Assembly: GCA_947172415.1 (NCBI GenBank)
Contig: OX359194.1
Coordinates: forward strand, 6,454,401 to 6,518,400
Length of the DNA: 64,000 nucleotides
Source: Chondrosia reniformis
Lineage: Eukaryota; Porifera; Demospongiae; Chondrillida; Chondrillidae
Direction of reading: 5' to 3'
The notes below the pieces were generated by a model, which did not search any database, was not told where the DNA came from, and worked only from the letters and a program-made list of their open reading frames with translations. Position 1 is the stretch's first letter; each line of letters starts with the position of its first letter. A program made the translations under genes and the position numbers. Of the stretch, positions 33,625 to 46,700 are shown one piece after another.

Positions 33625-33919
33625 CTTTACGCCCAAGTACGCGAGGGGATTAAATCGACTTCCGCAAAAGTACCTGCCGGCACTCCGCCTCTTGTGGTTT
33701 TAAGTCGTTATACGGGAAGTCGCTAGCATAAACGGTCGTCAAGAGATTTATATTTTACCTCTTGATAAATACAAATATGCTATTCGTTTAACGAAAGGAG
33801 GAGGACAGAGAGAGAGAGAGAGAAAGAGAAAAATAATACTACGGGACGAACGGACAACAGACCTAGTAGTAGATCAACACCAAACTAACTTGACGACACC
33901 ACAGACAGAGATCGTAACT
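33625..33919. promoter_or_regulatory. Shared upstream region of CTH and CDC14
   Basis: 295 bases separate the two divergent start codons. The stretch holds a GA-rich run near 33799-33831 and no open frame or repeat element, so it is probably a bidirectional promoter plus both 5' UTRs. No TATA box is obvious. Confidence 0.65.
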
Positions 33920-36900
33920 ATGGCTGGAAACAAGGAGATGGATCTACACGAAGTTTTGAATGGTACAAATTAATAATTTACTATCTTTGTAGAAGTACCC
34001 AACGGAGAACTTATTCGATTAATTTGTCGTGTTCAGACCGATCTAAGTGTCATTCAAGGACGCAAGATATTTATTGGAATGTGCTGATACGAGTTGATTA
34101 ACGGATTTCTTTAGGCCATACAAAAGTGTATCCTTCCTTTGATCTTTGTTCATCCATAGGGATACCTTGTGATATTTCTTTTAAAAGATATTATCACTTT
34201 TGGTCTGGTGCTTATTGAGATCATTTGTTAGGCCCAAATTGAAATGCCAATAATGTGAAAATAAATAGGCATTTGATCGTATTTATCACATCTATCTTGT
34301 GTACATTTTAGGTCGATTGTACTTTACGACCCTACACTTCAAGCCACCAAAAACATCGGGTTGTCATTTCTTTTGTATCGATGATGAATTTGTCTATCAA
34401 AAGTAAGTAATAAATTTTTGCTAAAATATTTCTTGATATTTACAGCTTTAGGAGTGGTTTTGGATATTATAGTTGCCTACTTTTGTTATTAACTTTATAT
34501 TTAAAAATATAATTGGAGAGTACTTATCCACTCTTTAGTATTATAGTAATTTATTGCAAAATGGTAGAAATTGTAGTGGGGAGGGGTCATTTATTACTTT
34601 TGTGTTTACTCATGATGGGACTACATGCATGTACATACGTACATGTGACAAGAAATAAACACATTTTCAGCTAAAACTTACCATCAATGATAATAGAACT
34701 AAGGGGATGTAGCTAGTAATTCTACCATGCCGAAAAAACTGTAAAGCTAAAATTAACCTTACTAGCAAGATAAACAAACATTTAAGCAAGCATGGGAAGA
34801 CTGACCATGAGGAATTTAAAGTTCAACATATGTACATTCTGTACAATGCATACGTACGTATGTACATATATTTACATATAATGCACTCTTTCAATAGTTT
34901 CTTTTGTGACTTTGGGCCACATAACCTGGCTATGCTCTATCGATACTGCCTCAAGCTGAATGACAAGTTGAAGGTATGTACGTACATATATGCACTATCC
35001 AATATATATTCAGGCATATATGTATTGATATCCCTTGTACATATATATAGACGTAGTCTACATAATGTACATAAAAATGGTTATATTTTCTATCAGACAA
35101 CTCCATGATAGTTCTTTATTTGTAAGAATTTGAATTGTATATGAAAAGCTGATTTAATTTGTGGAGACTACCGCATTGTACATTTGAAAATAATATAGAC
35201 AGTCTGTGGTAATGATTAAGCAACAATTTGTAATGGTACATAACTCACTGTAACACAGCTAATGTGATGGTTTGCAACAAGCACGTATGCATTCAGTGTC
35301 CTCAAACAAACAAGATACTGTGTACATTTGCATGCTTTTGTCTGTTCCTTATTAAGTATAATTACATAAGATAATCTGTAAGCCTATATATTAGTGTACA
35401 TACATAGTTACCATTCAAAATGCCCACTAAAGTGCCAACATGATTCTAGGTACATTATGGTTGGTACTACACTTTTGAATATTTGGAATTTTTATAAGTG
35501 TTCCTATCCTCTTTAGTGGTGTGGCTTGCACATTCATGTTATCACCACACAATGTCTGGGTCTCACTGATACATCACATGAAGCCTTGTTGTCCACAATA
35601 GCCTCTGTGTGCCTACTATTAGTGCTCATTCCAAAAAAGGAAGAAAGAACTGGTCACTATGTGGTAGCAAAGTGTCGGCAGCTAATTACAGAAACATGAT
35701 GAAAGCTACCCCTCTTTGACTACTCTCCTCTCCCACTCCATTTGTAATATAGTGGCTCTCCTCTTATAACATGAGGTGTCTCATATACCATTTTTCAACA
35801 TGCTACATCTATTTTATAGTAAAAGGCCTATAGGGAACTAAACCTAGTGAGAGCCTTGGATGAGGATAAAAGAGTTTTTCTCCTCCTCCTCTTCTTCACC
35901 ACTGGGCCAACTTGAAATAATAAACCTTCCCCTTTTTGGTACTGTAGAAGCCTGGTCTGATGAAGAAGAAGATTATACAGTGGACAACGTATGATCAGTA
36001 CAAGAGGGTCAACGCTGCCTACCTCTTAGGTTGCTATCTCATTATTCACCACAAAAAGACACCTGCAGAGGCATTGAAGGCTGTCAGACATGGCCCACCT
36101 TTCATTAACTTCAGGTTAGCTTAGAAATGTAGTCACATGATGATCATGTGATGTTGAGTAGAATTGATTGATGTTCTATAATACGTACGTAAGTACGTAT
36201 ATAGTTAGTGACACCAGTAGAATTTTCAGAAAATGACACCACAGCCAAAATCGACTTTTTTCTAGTAAATGTCTATATAGTCCTTACAGAATGTGTGTAC
36301 CCTAGTTGGAGCAAAATTCTAATCTTTATGAACGAGATACATATATACGATCAATATAAATATTGCACCATTTTTACAGTATGAAAAATATGTGACAGCC
36401 ATTTTTTGATAAATGCCTGAGGTCATTTTCTGAACTTCTTCTGGCGGTACATGTGTTGGGGTCATTAATTTAGCCTATTTGTGAAATTTCTTTGACATGT
36501 GTATGTATATACTATATGTACTTGAATTGTTCTTTTGAAATTGAGCTGGTTCACTTTCAAAACTATTATATAACAATGACCGCATACAGAACAGGAAATT
36601 AAGCTTTTTGAAGTGTAATAGTACATAGATACGAAAGCTTAAAGTAATCAGAACACTCAGGCAACCGTGAACATACATAATACAGATAGTTTGGTTTAAA
36701 ATTGAAGGTGTTGACTATTCTAAGATACGTAGTACATAGTTATATTGCATTTTTTTGGAAAGAGAAGTTTAGTCCTAATTTTTAGATATCCTCAATTTGT
36801 GAGGTATCATCTTCATAAATTTTTATACATATTGTTATTTACTCTTAAGTTCCAATATTTGTTTGTTTATGTTTACATACGTACCTCTTGTAATCTCCAG

Positions 36901-39900
36901 GGATGCTGCTAAGGGACCCTCCTTGTATCCCCTGACACTGCAGAGCTGCTTCTCCGCAGTCCATAAGGTATGTATTAGTCATTTACATACGTACGTACAT
37001 AATATATACACACAAATACATATGTGAATTGGACTCCTATCTTAATATAAGCAAATGTGTGAGTGATTTATATATACGTTTCTGTAGGTTGATGCCTGTT
37101 ATCAGGCAACGAATAAGCCCCACCCTCTTCTAATTACGTATATACATTACAATTTTAGGTTGCTACGTACATACGTATGTACGTAGGTTAGACATATCAG
37201 AAGGCCTATGTACGTAGCTATAGTTTACTCAATTATTCAAACTACATACGTATGTAGTTGATATTTAAGCTGTTTTGGGAAACTAAAGTATCCAGTCCTT
37301 TTTATAAACATTTACTAAATATGTATGTATGTACCTATATTAAACTAGCATCCATCTGTTATATATATGCCTCTTTGGCTTTGATCTTCAATGGGCTATA
37401 AGAGGCTTCCATCAGGATCTGTAGCAATGTCTGAATGCCTAGTCTCTTCTCACTTTTATAGGCTCTGATGCTAACATTTTTGGATTTTGAGACTTTCAGT
37501 GTCGAAGACTATGAACATTATGAGGTAATATCAGATGTACAAGTAAACCAGCTGCACTATACGTACTTGTTCTCTTCTGAAGTTGATACGTACAATGACC
37601 TTGCTTTCCTTTTCTGACTATTTAGAAAGTGGAAAATGGAGACTTTAATTGGATAGTTCCAGGTATGTGTGTAAATGTATGTATGTGCATATGTAATTAG
37701 CTAAATGTGCCGCATTGCTGTTAGTAAGGGAAAGTCATTTGTTCCATAGGTAAATTGACTACTATAAAGTATATGTATTCACTCATCACCCACTTACAGT
37801 ACGTACATATGTACACGTACCTAATAATTGGATGTCCTTCTTTCAGAGCTACTCATACATGCTTGTATGTATGAACTTGTGATTGTATCCTAATTTAATC
37901 ATATACGTATGTACGTACAGTAAGTAAGTGATTCTAATGTATATATGCTCTTGTGTATAGGGAAATTGATGGCGTTCTGTGGTCCCCACAGTAAGAGTAT
38001 TGTGGAAAATGGTAAGGGAAAAATGAATGTATGCGAAAAGGCTAAGATGTAATAGAAATAATCACTGGGAATTATTACACCTGACCAACCAAGTGACCTA
38101 AGTTCTTTTTGGCACCTTAGATGACTGGGATGATCGATCACTGGTTGCCATTCAATAGGACTTTGGTCTTCATTAGCGATCATTATAACTCCAATAACAT
38201 ATCAACTGGATATGTACATACATGCATAATAATTATGAGTATGATCAACCCATTGATACGTTCGTATTTAGACCTTTTAAATTTCCCTGTGTGTGCATAC
38301 GTATGTACATGTGCTTAAGCTTCACCATTACTGGTTCCATCTCTTGTCCAGGATATCCTCTACATGCTCCTGAAGCATACTTCAAGTATTTCAGGAAGAA
38401 CAACGTGACAACTATTGTACGCTTGAATAAACGCATTTATGATGCCAAGAGATTCACAGATGCTGGCTTTGAGCATAAAGATCTCTTCTTTGTTGATGGT
38501 AGTACTCCAGGAAGCAACATCGTACAGTAAGTACCTCGGGCCAGTGTTTTACTCAGAACAAGTGAACCTCTCACTTGTGTTCCTATTACGTACTTCATTG
38601 AAAGCATGTGCAGACATATGTATGTATTGATACGCATATATGAATACTCTTTCCTGGACCTACATACATGTATGTATGAACAATAGGAATATGCTTAGGG
38701 GACACATGAATATGTTACATAAAACACATTTTTTCCTAGACCTATGACTTACATATGTACATACCTTAAATATATACCAAATATTCAGTTCAGTGTATGT
38801 ACATAGGGTAAGGATATAAATCTATGGATGATGGTATTATCAATTTTATCTACCCTTCTTGAGTGAGCCATTCTGTTTGATATGTATGAAGAGTAGTAGA
38901 AGGAGAAGACTCTTGCATCTTCATCCCAAGCTCTCTCTAGATTTAGTTCCCTATAGACCTTTTCTCTAAAGCACATATGTAGATGTAGCATGTTGATAAA
39001 TGGTATGTTTGATATGATGTATGCATCTGTGAGTGAATTGTTACCTTAGTCACTGTACATGTAGGCGTTTCCTGACTACTGTTGAACAGGCTAAAGGAGC
39101 TGTTGCTGTGCATTGTAAAGGTCAGTGCTGACACTATCTGTGTGCTGACCTAGGCACTATTTGCATCTATGAATAGTAAATATTAATAGCCAAACCACAA
39201 CTGTTTAATCTGTGCTTATATATCATATATGCCATTGATTGGTATGCACACTACATTTGCTGGCAACGAAGTGCTGGTAATGGAATGGTCAATTTATTGT
39301 AATGTAATTTTCTTTAAAGCTGTTCCTCAGTGGCAACTATTTGTTCAAATTTGTATGATTAGTGTCATATACGTATCACAGCTCCTTCCACGTATATGCA
39401 TATAACTCAGCTGTGGAATGACCTTCCTTAAATCTGAATAATCATAAGATGCGTACATGCATGCGTACATATGTACGTACATTCATTGCTTAAGAAGACC
39501 TACGAGTTGAAACGTTCAAATCTCTGTTTTTCGAATATAAGTGTTCCTGATGCTTAAATATATACCAACCTTTCCTACATATGTACGTATGTACGTACCT
39601 ATGTTAGTCTATGTAATGCTCAACTTTAGACTGTCATACCTTTTCAACACTGACAGAATATTTACTATTTGACACCTGTCACCACCCATGTGTGACTAAT
39701 AACCTATAATATTGGATGGTTAGCTCATTTTACAGTATGTGGGTACATGCCTATCAAAATTATAATTCAGTGGCAGACAATTGGTGGGTTCAAGCAGCTG
39801 TCCTAGGTTCAATTCCTCTTGATTGCTTTTCTCAGAATTTTACAATGGTCTACATAATTGCTACACACCTATAATGAATATGTACATAGATTAAGTAATT

Positions 39901-42900
39901 GTGGTTTGATAATAGATGAATGGCATATTCTGTATGTGCGTACAAACTGTACATATTGCAAAATACACTGTGTAGCTGGACTTGGTCGTACTGGCACTCT
40001 GATTGGCTGCTACATTATGAAACACTACCGCTTCACTGCCTCTGAAGCTATTGCCTGGTGCAGGTAAGACAGAAATTGTTACAGGTCATGTGACTGTCAT
40101 ATGACCATAACAATTGTTTTATTGTACATATATGTAGAATCTGTAGACCTGGCTCAGTTATTGGTCCTCAGCAAAAGTTTTTAGAAGAGTAAGTCATAAA
40201 TGAAGAATCCTTTGTCTGTACATGATTCTGTTGTCAAATAGTATTGTTCATTGTGTGTTTGAGATAAAGGGGCGGGAACCTAAGACCCACTAAGTATTCA
40301 GTTATTCTTGTCTGTCCAGACATAACAGTTGAATTATAACTACCTATGTACCTACGTACATACTTAGTATATGATATTAGTGTTTGGATGGGGTTACGTA
40401 GGTCTGAATCCTGGATCATCATCATCATCATTTGACCCAGGGTTTTTACGCCACCCACTCATGTCTCCCAAGGAATGCAATGGGCTAATGGGCTGACTAA
40501 ACAGGAACCAGAGTCTCCTGTTAGATTGTCACTGTCTTTTCCTGTAGCATGCAAGCTGAGATGTGGGAACAGGGAGAAAAGAAGTTAAGGCAACAAGGTT
40601 CGTATGTACATGGCAAAAGAGCTGTGGCCTAGTTTCATTACATATAGAATAGCTTAGTAATTGCATTAGTCTAAACAGAAGTTTATCAGTCACATGACAC
40701 CTCCCTATTTATGTACATACGTAGAGGGCATACAGGCCTAAACATTAAAAGTTATTCTCAAACTTGTTTCTGAGCTAGTCAGTTTAATTTTATATTGTAT
40801 TCATTTCACATCTTACCTAATTATTGACTGTGTTTGTGTACATATACAGGAATTAAAAGCACTATGGCTGATAAACTAAGCAAGACAGACGAAGCCATTG
40901 ATTTGGAGGATTACATGCTCAAGATGATTAAGAAGGAACAACGCTTCAGCCTTTCAGACAAGGGCCTGCTCTCAGAGGTAATTAGGTACATACCTATTGT
41001 ATCTATCTGATGTTTAGTCTTCTTGCTAATCTCATATGTACACTAGTGTATGTGTACTTTAGATAATTAGCGTAACTGTTCAGTGTAAAACAACCACAAG
41101 ACGACACAAATTCCAAATAATCTAATACACCATTTTTCAACATGCTACGTACATCTACTTTAGAGTATAAGGCCTATAGGGAACTAAACCTAGTGAGAAC
41201 TTTGGATGAGGATACAAGTGTTTTCTTATTCTACTTCTCTTCTTCTCCACTGGGCCAGACAGCTGTTTCTGGGAATTACACCTTTAATCAGTGATGCATA
41301 TACGTATATCATCCTATAGGAGAGGGTTTTGTGGTTAACAAGGACATTGTTTTAGGTTGTATCTTTTTCATTTACAACTAAACCAGAGGAGTTTGTGAGA
41401 TGATGTTAGTGTTTGGGGTTACTAAAGTCATTTTTAACATTCTCTTTGCAGGGCCTGCTTCCCACTCAGGGGGATAGTCTGATTAAAGCAAAGCTTCAAC
41501 GCTGTATTGGGCACCCGAGAACTGTAACTTGTGAAAGTGGCAAGTAAGTATGTTGTGATGTTGCTGCTTCATTGATTTGTACACTGCAATGTCTATTAGT
41601 CAAACACTCAGCACTCACAGTGTAACTAAATGTGCCTTCCTTGAAATGTGAAGTTTATCAGATATTTCTTACTCTATGCATGCCAAGCTCATAATTAGAA
41701 GACACACATGATCCATTGATTGGTTACATATGCATATATGTCAGTTCTACCTTGGAATGCTGTTTGATGTCATAGGAAGGTTTTGTGAACTTAAATTTTA
41801 TGCCTGTACCACTTGTATGTGTACATGAGGCACTATACGATATATATATATATTTATTTATATTAGATTACCTTAGTATATTGTAACTTGTATTGTATAT
41901 ACAATATTATGTACGTATATACTTAAATGTAAGCCAATAGAGACAATTACAGGAAGTATCCTTTTTAATTAAATTAGACTTCTTATAAATTATATAAAAT
42001 CCTAAACTAGTTGAGGTTTATTAGATTTTCACTCTTTTTAATCAGAGTTCAGGAACAAAGAACTGTTCGCACTAGATCAATGACTTCAGCTGCCAAGTGA
42101 GCTAAATTAAGTATATTTTTTTAATTCTGTTTTTATCATTGCTATATGTAATTAATTTCAAGTAATTAAGCCTACTATATGTCTGCATTCCTAAAAGCCA
42201 CAACGTAATGCTATTTAATGATTTCCTGTTGGCATGAAGCGTTACTAGGTTCATGTTTAAAGTTTAGGACAAATCCATTTATTTAATTCTGCACTTTAGA
42301 TGATACATTCTACACCATTAAAACCTTGCTACATACATACATACGTATAACTAAAGTTACATAATATTGTAACACAGACAGACTTCTAATCTCATAATAT
42401 TAGTCCTTATGGTAAATTACTGAACAGATTATCCATATCCATATCTATCTTTAAGCTTCATATCTGTGTACTTTGAGAAAGTGAATATGTACGTATATTG
42501 TTACTTGAATGGTTAGTCTTGAATATGCATTGTAGACATTTAATGGTTAGTACTGAATAGTCAAGTGTACTCCCAGTATATACGTACTACATACGTACAG
42601 TATGCCCCCCAGACAACTTCCTATAGAGAGAACATGAACCCCCTAAACTGCTTTGACACCCTCATACCATTGCCTCCCTAAATTTTAGAAATTTTCATTC
42701 CCCCCCTGGTCCCAATTTCTGCATATAGCCCTGCTCTACCTACGCATATGTATGTATGTATAAAAACTATGCAAGCTTGTAAAGCTTGTATGTATGTATT
42801 ACACATTTTGTGGTTCACTTTTATTAGGGTCACATCACTTGCTCCTCCCACTGAAGAATCAAATAAAGGCACAAAGAAAATTGATCATATCCCAATCACT

Positions 42901-43458
42901 ACTATTAGAGCGTGAGTTTATTATATTGACTACCTTAATGCACTTTTATTTGCATAGTTATTTAGAGTTGCTTATATTGCATTTGTGACAAACTTAGAAT
43001 TTTGTCTGTTTGCATGCATTGTACAATGTACCATACCTAATCTGGGCCAACAATCTTACCTTCACTGAACACTGTCTACCTACCTACGTACCTACCTATA
43101 CCTACCTACCTATACCTACCTACTTACCTACGTACATACGTATGTATTACATTCATTTATTAATATGTCATTTTGTTCATAATCTCGTGAGAAGGAGCCA
43201 GTTTAGTTTGAAAGCCAATTAACCACTAAAATCTTTAAACTTATGACATCTGATAGGGATTGTCCTAACTCTTTTGAAAATGTTCTATATTCAGGCCATC
43301 TGAATTGTGGGCTTCTGGAATATTACCTTTCAGAAGCTAATTATTTATGCAGCATCTACGTACTTGTATACATGTATGTAAATTCTTTTGCAATTTCTTT
43401 TACATCCTTTAGACAACCAAACATTCGTGCTGCTACACGTGGACGTACTGTTCAGTGA
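33920..43458 (+). CDS. CDC14: CDC14 dual-specificity phosphatase (471 aa, 18 exons)
   Basis: Protein phosphatase that removes phosphate from Cdk-type Ser-Pro sites, acting in mitotic exit, cytokinesis and ciliogenesis. Exons 33920-33962, 34312-34402, 34898-34973, 35948-36114, 36902-36967 (acceptor ±1), 37462-37524, 37626-37662, 37961-38011, 38352-38526, 39065-39120, 39976-40063, 40138-40188, 40548-40597, 40850-40977, 41452-41543, 42046-42096, 42828-42911 and 43413-43458 read through to [30 protein letters not shown] and [11 protein letters not shown] mark the family. The P-loop HCKAGLGRTG (Cys nucleophile, Arg) is split by the intron after 39120. [12 protein letters not shown] follows it. The C-terminal tail is short compared with vertebrate CDC14A. 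Confidence 0.93.
35788..35913 (+). mobile_element. Family A repeat in CDC14 intron
   Basis: CACCATTTTTCAACATGCTA through AACTAAACCTAGTGAGAGCC and CACTGGGCCAAC; truncated before the ribozyme-like end. Confidence 0.8.
37080..37215 (+). mobile_element. Repeat family C in CDC14 intron
   Basis: AGGTTGATGCCTGTTATCAG, AGCCCCACCCTC, AGGTTGCTA and GGTTAGACA in order. The same series is at about 44612-44725 in a filamin intron. Confidence 0.55.
38060..38170 (+). mobile_element. Family B repeat in CDC14 intron
   Basis: CCAAGTGACCTAAGTTC, TGGATGACTGGGA-like and GATCACTGGTTGCCATTC, then ATAGGACTTTGG: the right arm of the fold-back family seen at 6598-6734. Confidence 0.65.
38858..39003 (-). mobile_element. 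Family A repeat in CDC14 intron, minus strand
   Basis: Contains TTTAGTTCCCTATAGACC and the CATGCTACATCTACATATG head in reverse complement. Diverged at the ribozyme-like end. Confidence 0.75.
39764..39830 (+). mobile_element. tRNA-derived SINE-like head in CDC14 intron
   Basis: TTCAGTGGCAGACAATTGGTGG, CAGCTGTCCTAGGTTCAATTCC: same order as 2541-2625, with an intact B-box-like GGTTCAATTCC. Confidence 0.55.
41128..41292 (+). mobile_element. Family A repeat in CDC14 intron, near full length
   Basis: Complete from CACCATTTTTCAACATGCTA to GGGAATTACACC. The minus-strand end has CTGATTA for the core and keeps GAAACAGCTGTCTGGCCCAG. Confidence 0.85.
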
Positions 43459-43772
43459 AAATCAATCTATTGAGAGTTTGTAACTATTCCCAATGAATTC
43501 CTAACCTACGTACCTACCCTAACTCTTGATCATATTTTTGTACACTAATTTAACATGACTTTTTTTGGCTATATGCAATACTGCATGACCTACAGAGGAC
43601 AGATTTCAAAACAGTTTTTGCATTTACTTTGAATGTAGACTTTTTGACATTGATAAATTGAACATTGACATACGTATGAACTTTTGAATATATAACTGGG
43701 TGGGGTACACCATGGCAACTAAGCCCAGCCCTTCCGTTTGGTAATTTGCCTTGAACTGCAGAGATTCCAGAC

Positions 43773-46700
43773 ATGGCTGGGTTAGATGCTGAGTGGAAGA
43801 AAATCCAAAAGAAAACCTTCACTCGATGGACGAACGAACACCTACGCAAGCAGGGGCAGTCGATCGACGATCTTGCAGTGGACCTTAGCGACGGCATTAA
43901 GCTGATCATTTTACTGGAGGTACTATCGCAGAAGTCCCTCGGAAGGTACAACAAGAAACCTAAAATGCGAGCACAGAAACTGGAAAATGCACAAACAGCG
44001 CTGAACTTTATCCAGCAAGAGAAGATTAAGCTCGTGGGAATAGGTGACTAATTTGTTTTGCGGTTTTTGTATGGGTAGGTGTTCGAAAGCTGTTATTTAG
44101 CAATCAGTAATAAATAGGCTTTTGTATATATACAATTACCAATTGAATTATCTATCTGCACCCATCCTCGATGTACGTATGTAATATACATGATGTTGAG
44201 TATGAAGCGGAGATTGATGGATTTTTCTCCTGTGACTATTTAATTATTAAAAACAATGGCAATATGTAGTTTTAACCTGCCATGTATGCAAGAAATGAAT
44301 GAGTTTGAATTAATAATTCAGCCTAATCAGAAGATTGGCATAATATAGATATTATTGGTCACAGGTATTAGCTAGTTAGTTGCTATGCATCTGATTCAGT
44401 GCTTTTAATCCAATATGTGTATTGCTACCCATGCAGGTACCACAAACATAGTGGATTCTGACATAAAGCTGATAATGGGTCTCATTTGGACTCTGATCCT
44501 TCACTACCAAATAAGTATCGGATTTGGAGGAAAGGAAAAGTCAAAGATCACTCCAAAACAAGCTTTAATGCAGTTTCTGGTGGTGAGTATTGACACAGAG
44601 TAGAATTTGGTGGGCTATGAGAGGTTGATGACTGTTGCCAGGCAATGAGCCTGCCCCACCCTTGTCTAATATACAATTAGGTTGCTAGGTTAGACAGAAG
44701 ACCACCTGTATTGTCACATTACCTTTAGAGTATCTATATAAGCAGTGTTGTTTTTATAAAGTGTACCCTTATAATAACATTACTTTACACTTCCCATCTG
44801 TGTTCCTACACTTTACAATCATTAAGATACTGGATTTGTACATTTACATACATGTATGTATATGTAATAATGATACATAGATATGTGTAAATTAGAAGTT
44901 ACGCTAATGAGCCTCAACAATGAAAATTTCGACATATTGAATCTTTGATCTAGTAACCAGCATCTTCATCACTGAATGAATGCCATAACTGTAGTTGCTT
45001 TATCACTACATGACGTAATTATTGATATCTTCATACATTTAACAAAATTAATTGCTTATGATCTTTGTGATTATTTTCCTCTGCAGTCAAAATTTGAAGG
45101 CTCACCTGTGTCAGTTTCAAACTTAACAACTGACTGGAACAGTGGAATAGCTGTAGCTACACTAGTCAATGCAGTAGCACCTGGACTGTGTCCGGAGTGT
45201 GTGGACATGAAGCCACAGAATGCTTTGCAGAATGCAACACATGCCATGCAGTTAGCTGAAGATTGGCTGGGAATCCCTCAGGTAAATGGAACCCTTTGTT
45301 TATTGAGTATACAGAAAATTATATATTATGCAATATGGCTCTAACACACCAATTGACAAGCTACGCATATATACAAATCTGTTAATGTAAAAAGTTTGAC
45401 AAATTTACTTATTTGCATGTATTAGAGACTACAAATTTCATCATAAAAATGCATTTTTCTTGTGTTTGGGGTGTAACCAAATTTACAAGTTAAAATTGTT
45501 GTGTAGCATGTGACTTTCTCATTATGGCTCTTAGGGTAAATACACATCAATGTATAAAGTACATAGTTTGATGTTAGTAAAACAAACAGTGTGTCTGGCA
45601 TTACTTCTCTCGTTTATTGTTCATATTCCCACAGTTACTCACTCCCGAAGACATTGTCAACCGTCATATCGATGAGCTCAGTGTCATGACCTACATATCC
45701 CTCTTTGCAAATGCTGAGCTAAAAGAGGGAGCTCCAATCAAAGGCAGAGCCCCGACTACTCCTGATGCTTCCAAAGTGAAGGCGTTTGGCACTGGTTTGC
45801 AGAAAGAAGGGTTAAACACTGATATGGACATGGTTGAGTTTACAGTTGATGTAACAGAGGCAGGTCCGGGTGAGCTTATGGTGAAACTTGATAGACCTGG
45901 AAAGGACGGCCATGTCGACATGAATCCTCAAGGAGAGGGGGTGATAATATGCACCTACAAACCTGATGTAGCTGGCCAGTACATTATAACTATCCAGTGG
46001 AGCGGAGAACAAGTTCCAGGATCCCCTTTCTTTGTTGATGTAACTGCTGGACTGAATGTGTTTAAGGCTTATGGTCCGGGCCTGGTTGATCAAGGGTTGG
46101 TGGAGGCCCAGCAGACTGAGTTTTGGGTTGATTTGGCTGGGGCAGGGCAGGGGTCGGTAAGCTTTACAATCAAAGGTCCCAAAGGTCCCATTCGTGACAA
46201 GTGGTTGAGGGTGGAGCAGACAGACAAAGGCTTCCATGTGATGTACACTCCCCAGTTTCCAGGCAAATATGAGGTTGAACTCCTTTTTGCCGGTAGGCAC
46301 ATTGCTGAAAGTCCTTACGAGCTTCATATTGCTGGTATCCCCGTTGATGCAAAGAAGTGCCATGCTGAGGGTGATGGGATTACAGGAAAAGGGGTTGAAA
46401 TTGGTAAGCCCTGCTCCTTCCTTGTGTACACTAAGGGAGCCGGGCGGGCTGAGCTTGGAATCCTGGTTGAGCATCAATTAGAAAATGTGGCACTTGACTG
46501 CCAACAGAAAGATGTGGACGTCTTTGAATGCAGCTATGTGCCTAGAAAACCTGGTGAATATGAGATTTTAATCCAGTATGGGGACAATGATATCCCAGGA
46601 AGTCCTTTCAAGATAGAGGTCGACAGCCCCACTGACCCCTCCAAGTGCAGAGTCGCTGGATTTGGATTATTTCCACTAAGTGTTTCAACTCCGGCCAGTT

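Noticed and set aside
33457-33726. Plus-strand 89-codon open frame between CTH and CDC14
   Set aside because: It lies antisense to CTH exon 1, whose minus-strand reading clearly matches the enzyme's N terminus.
39485-39520. CTTAAGAAGACCTACGAGTTGAAACG as a hammerhead-like core
   Set aside because: The core does not match CUGANGA and no stem II forms.
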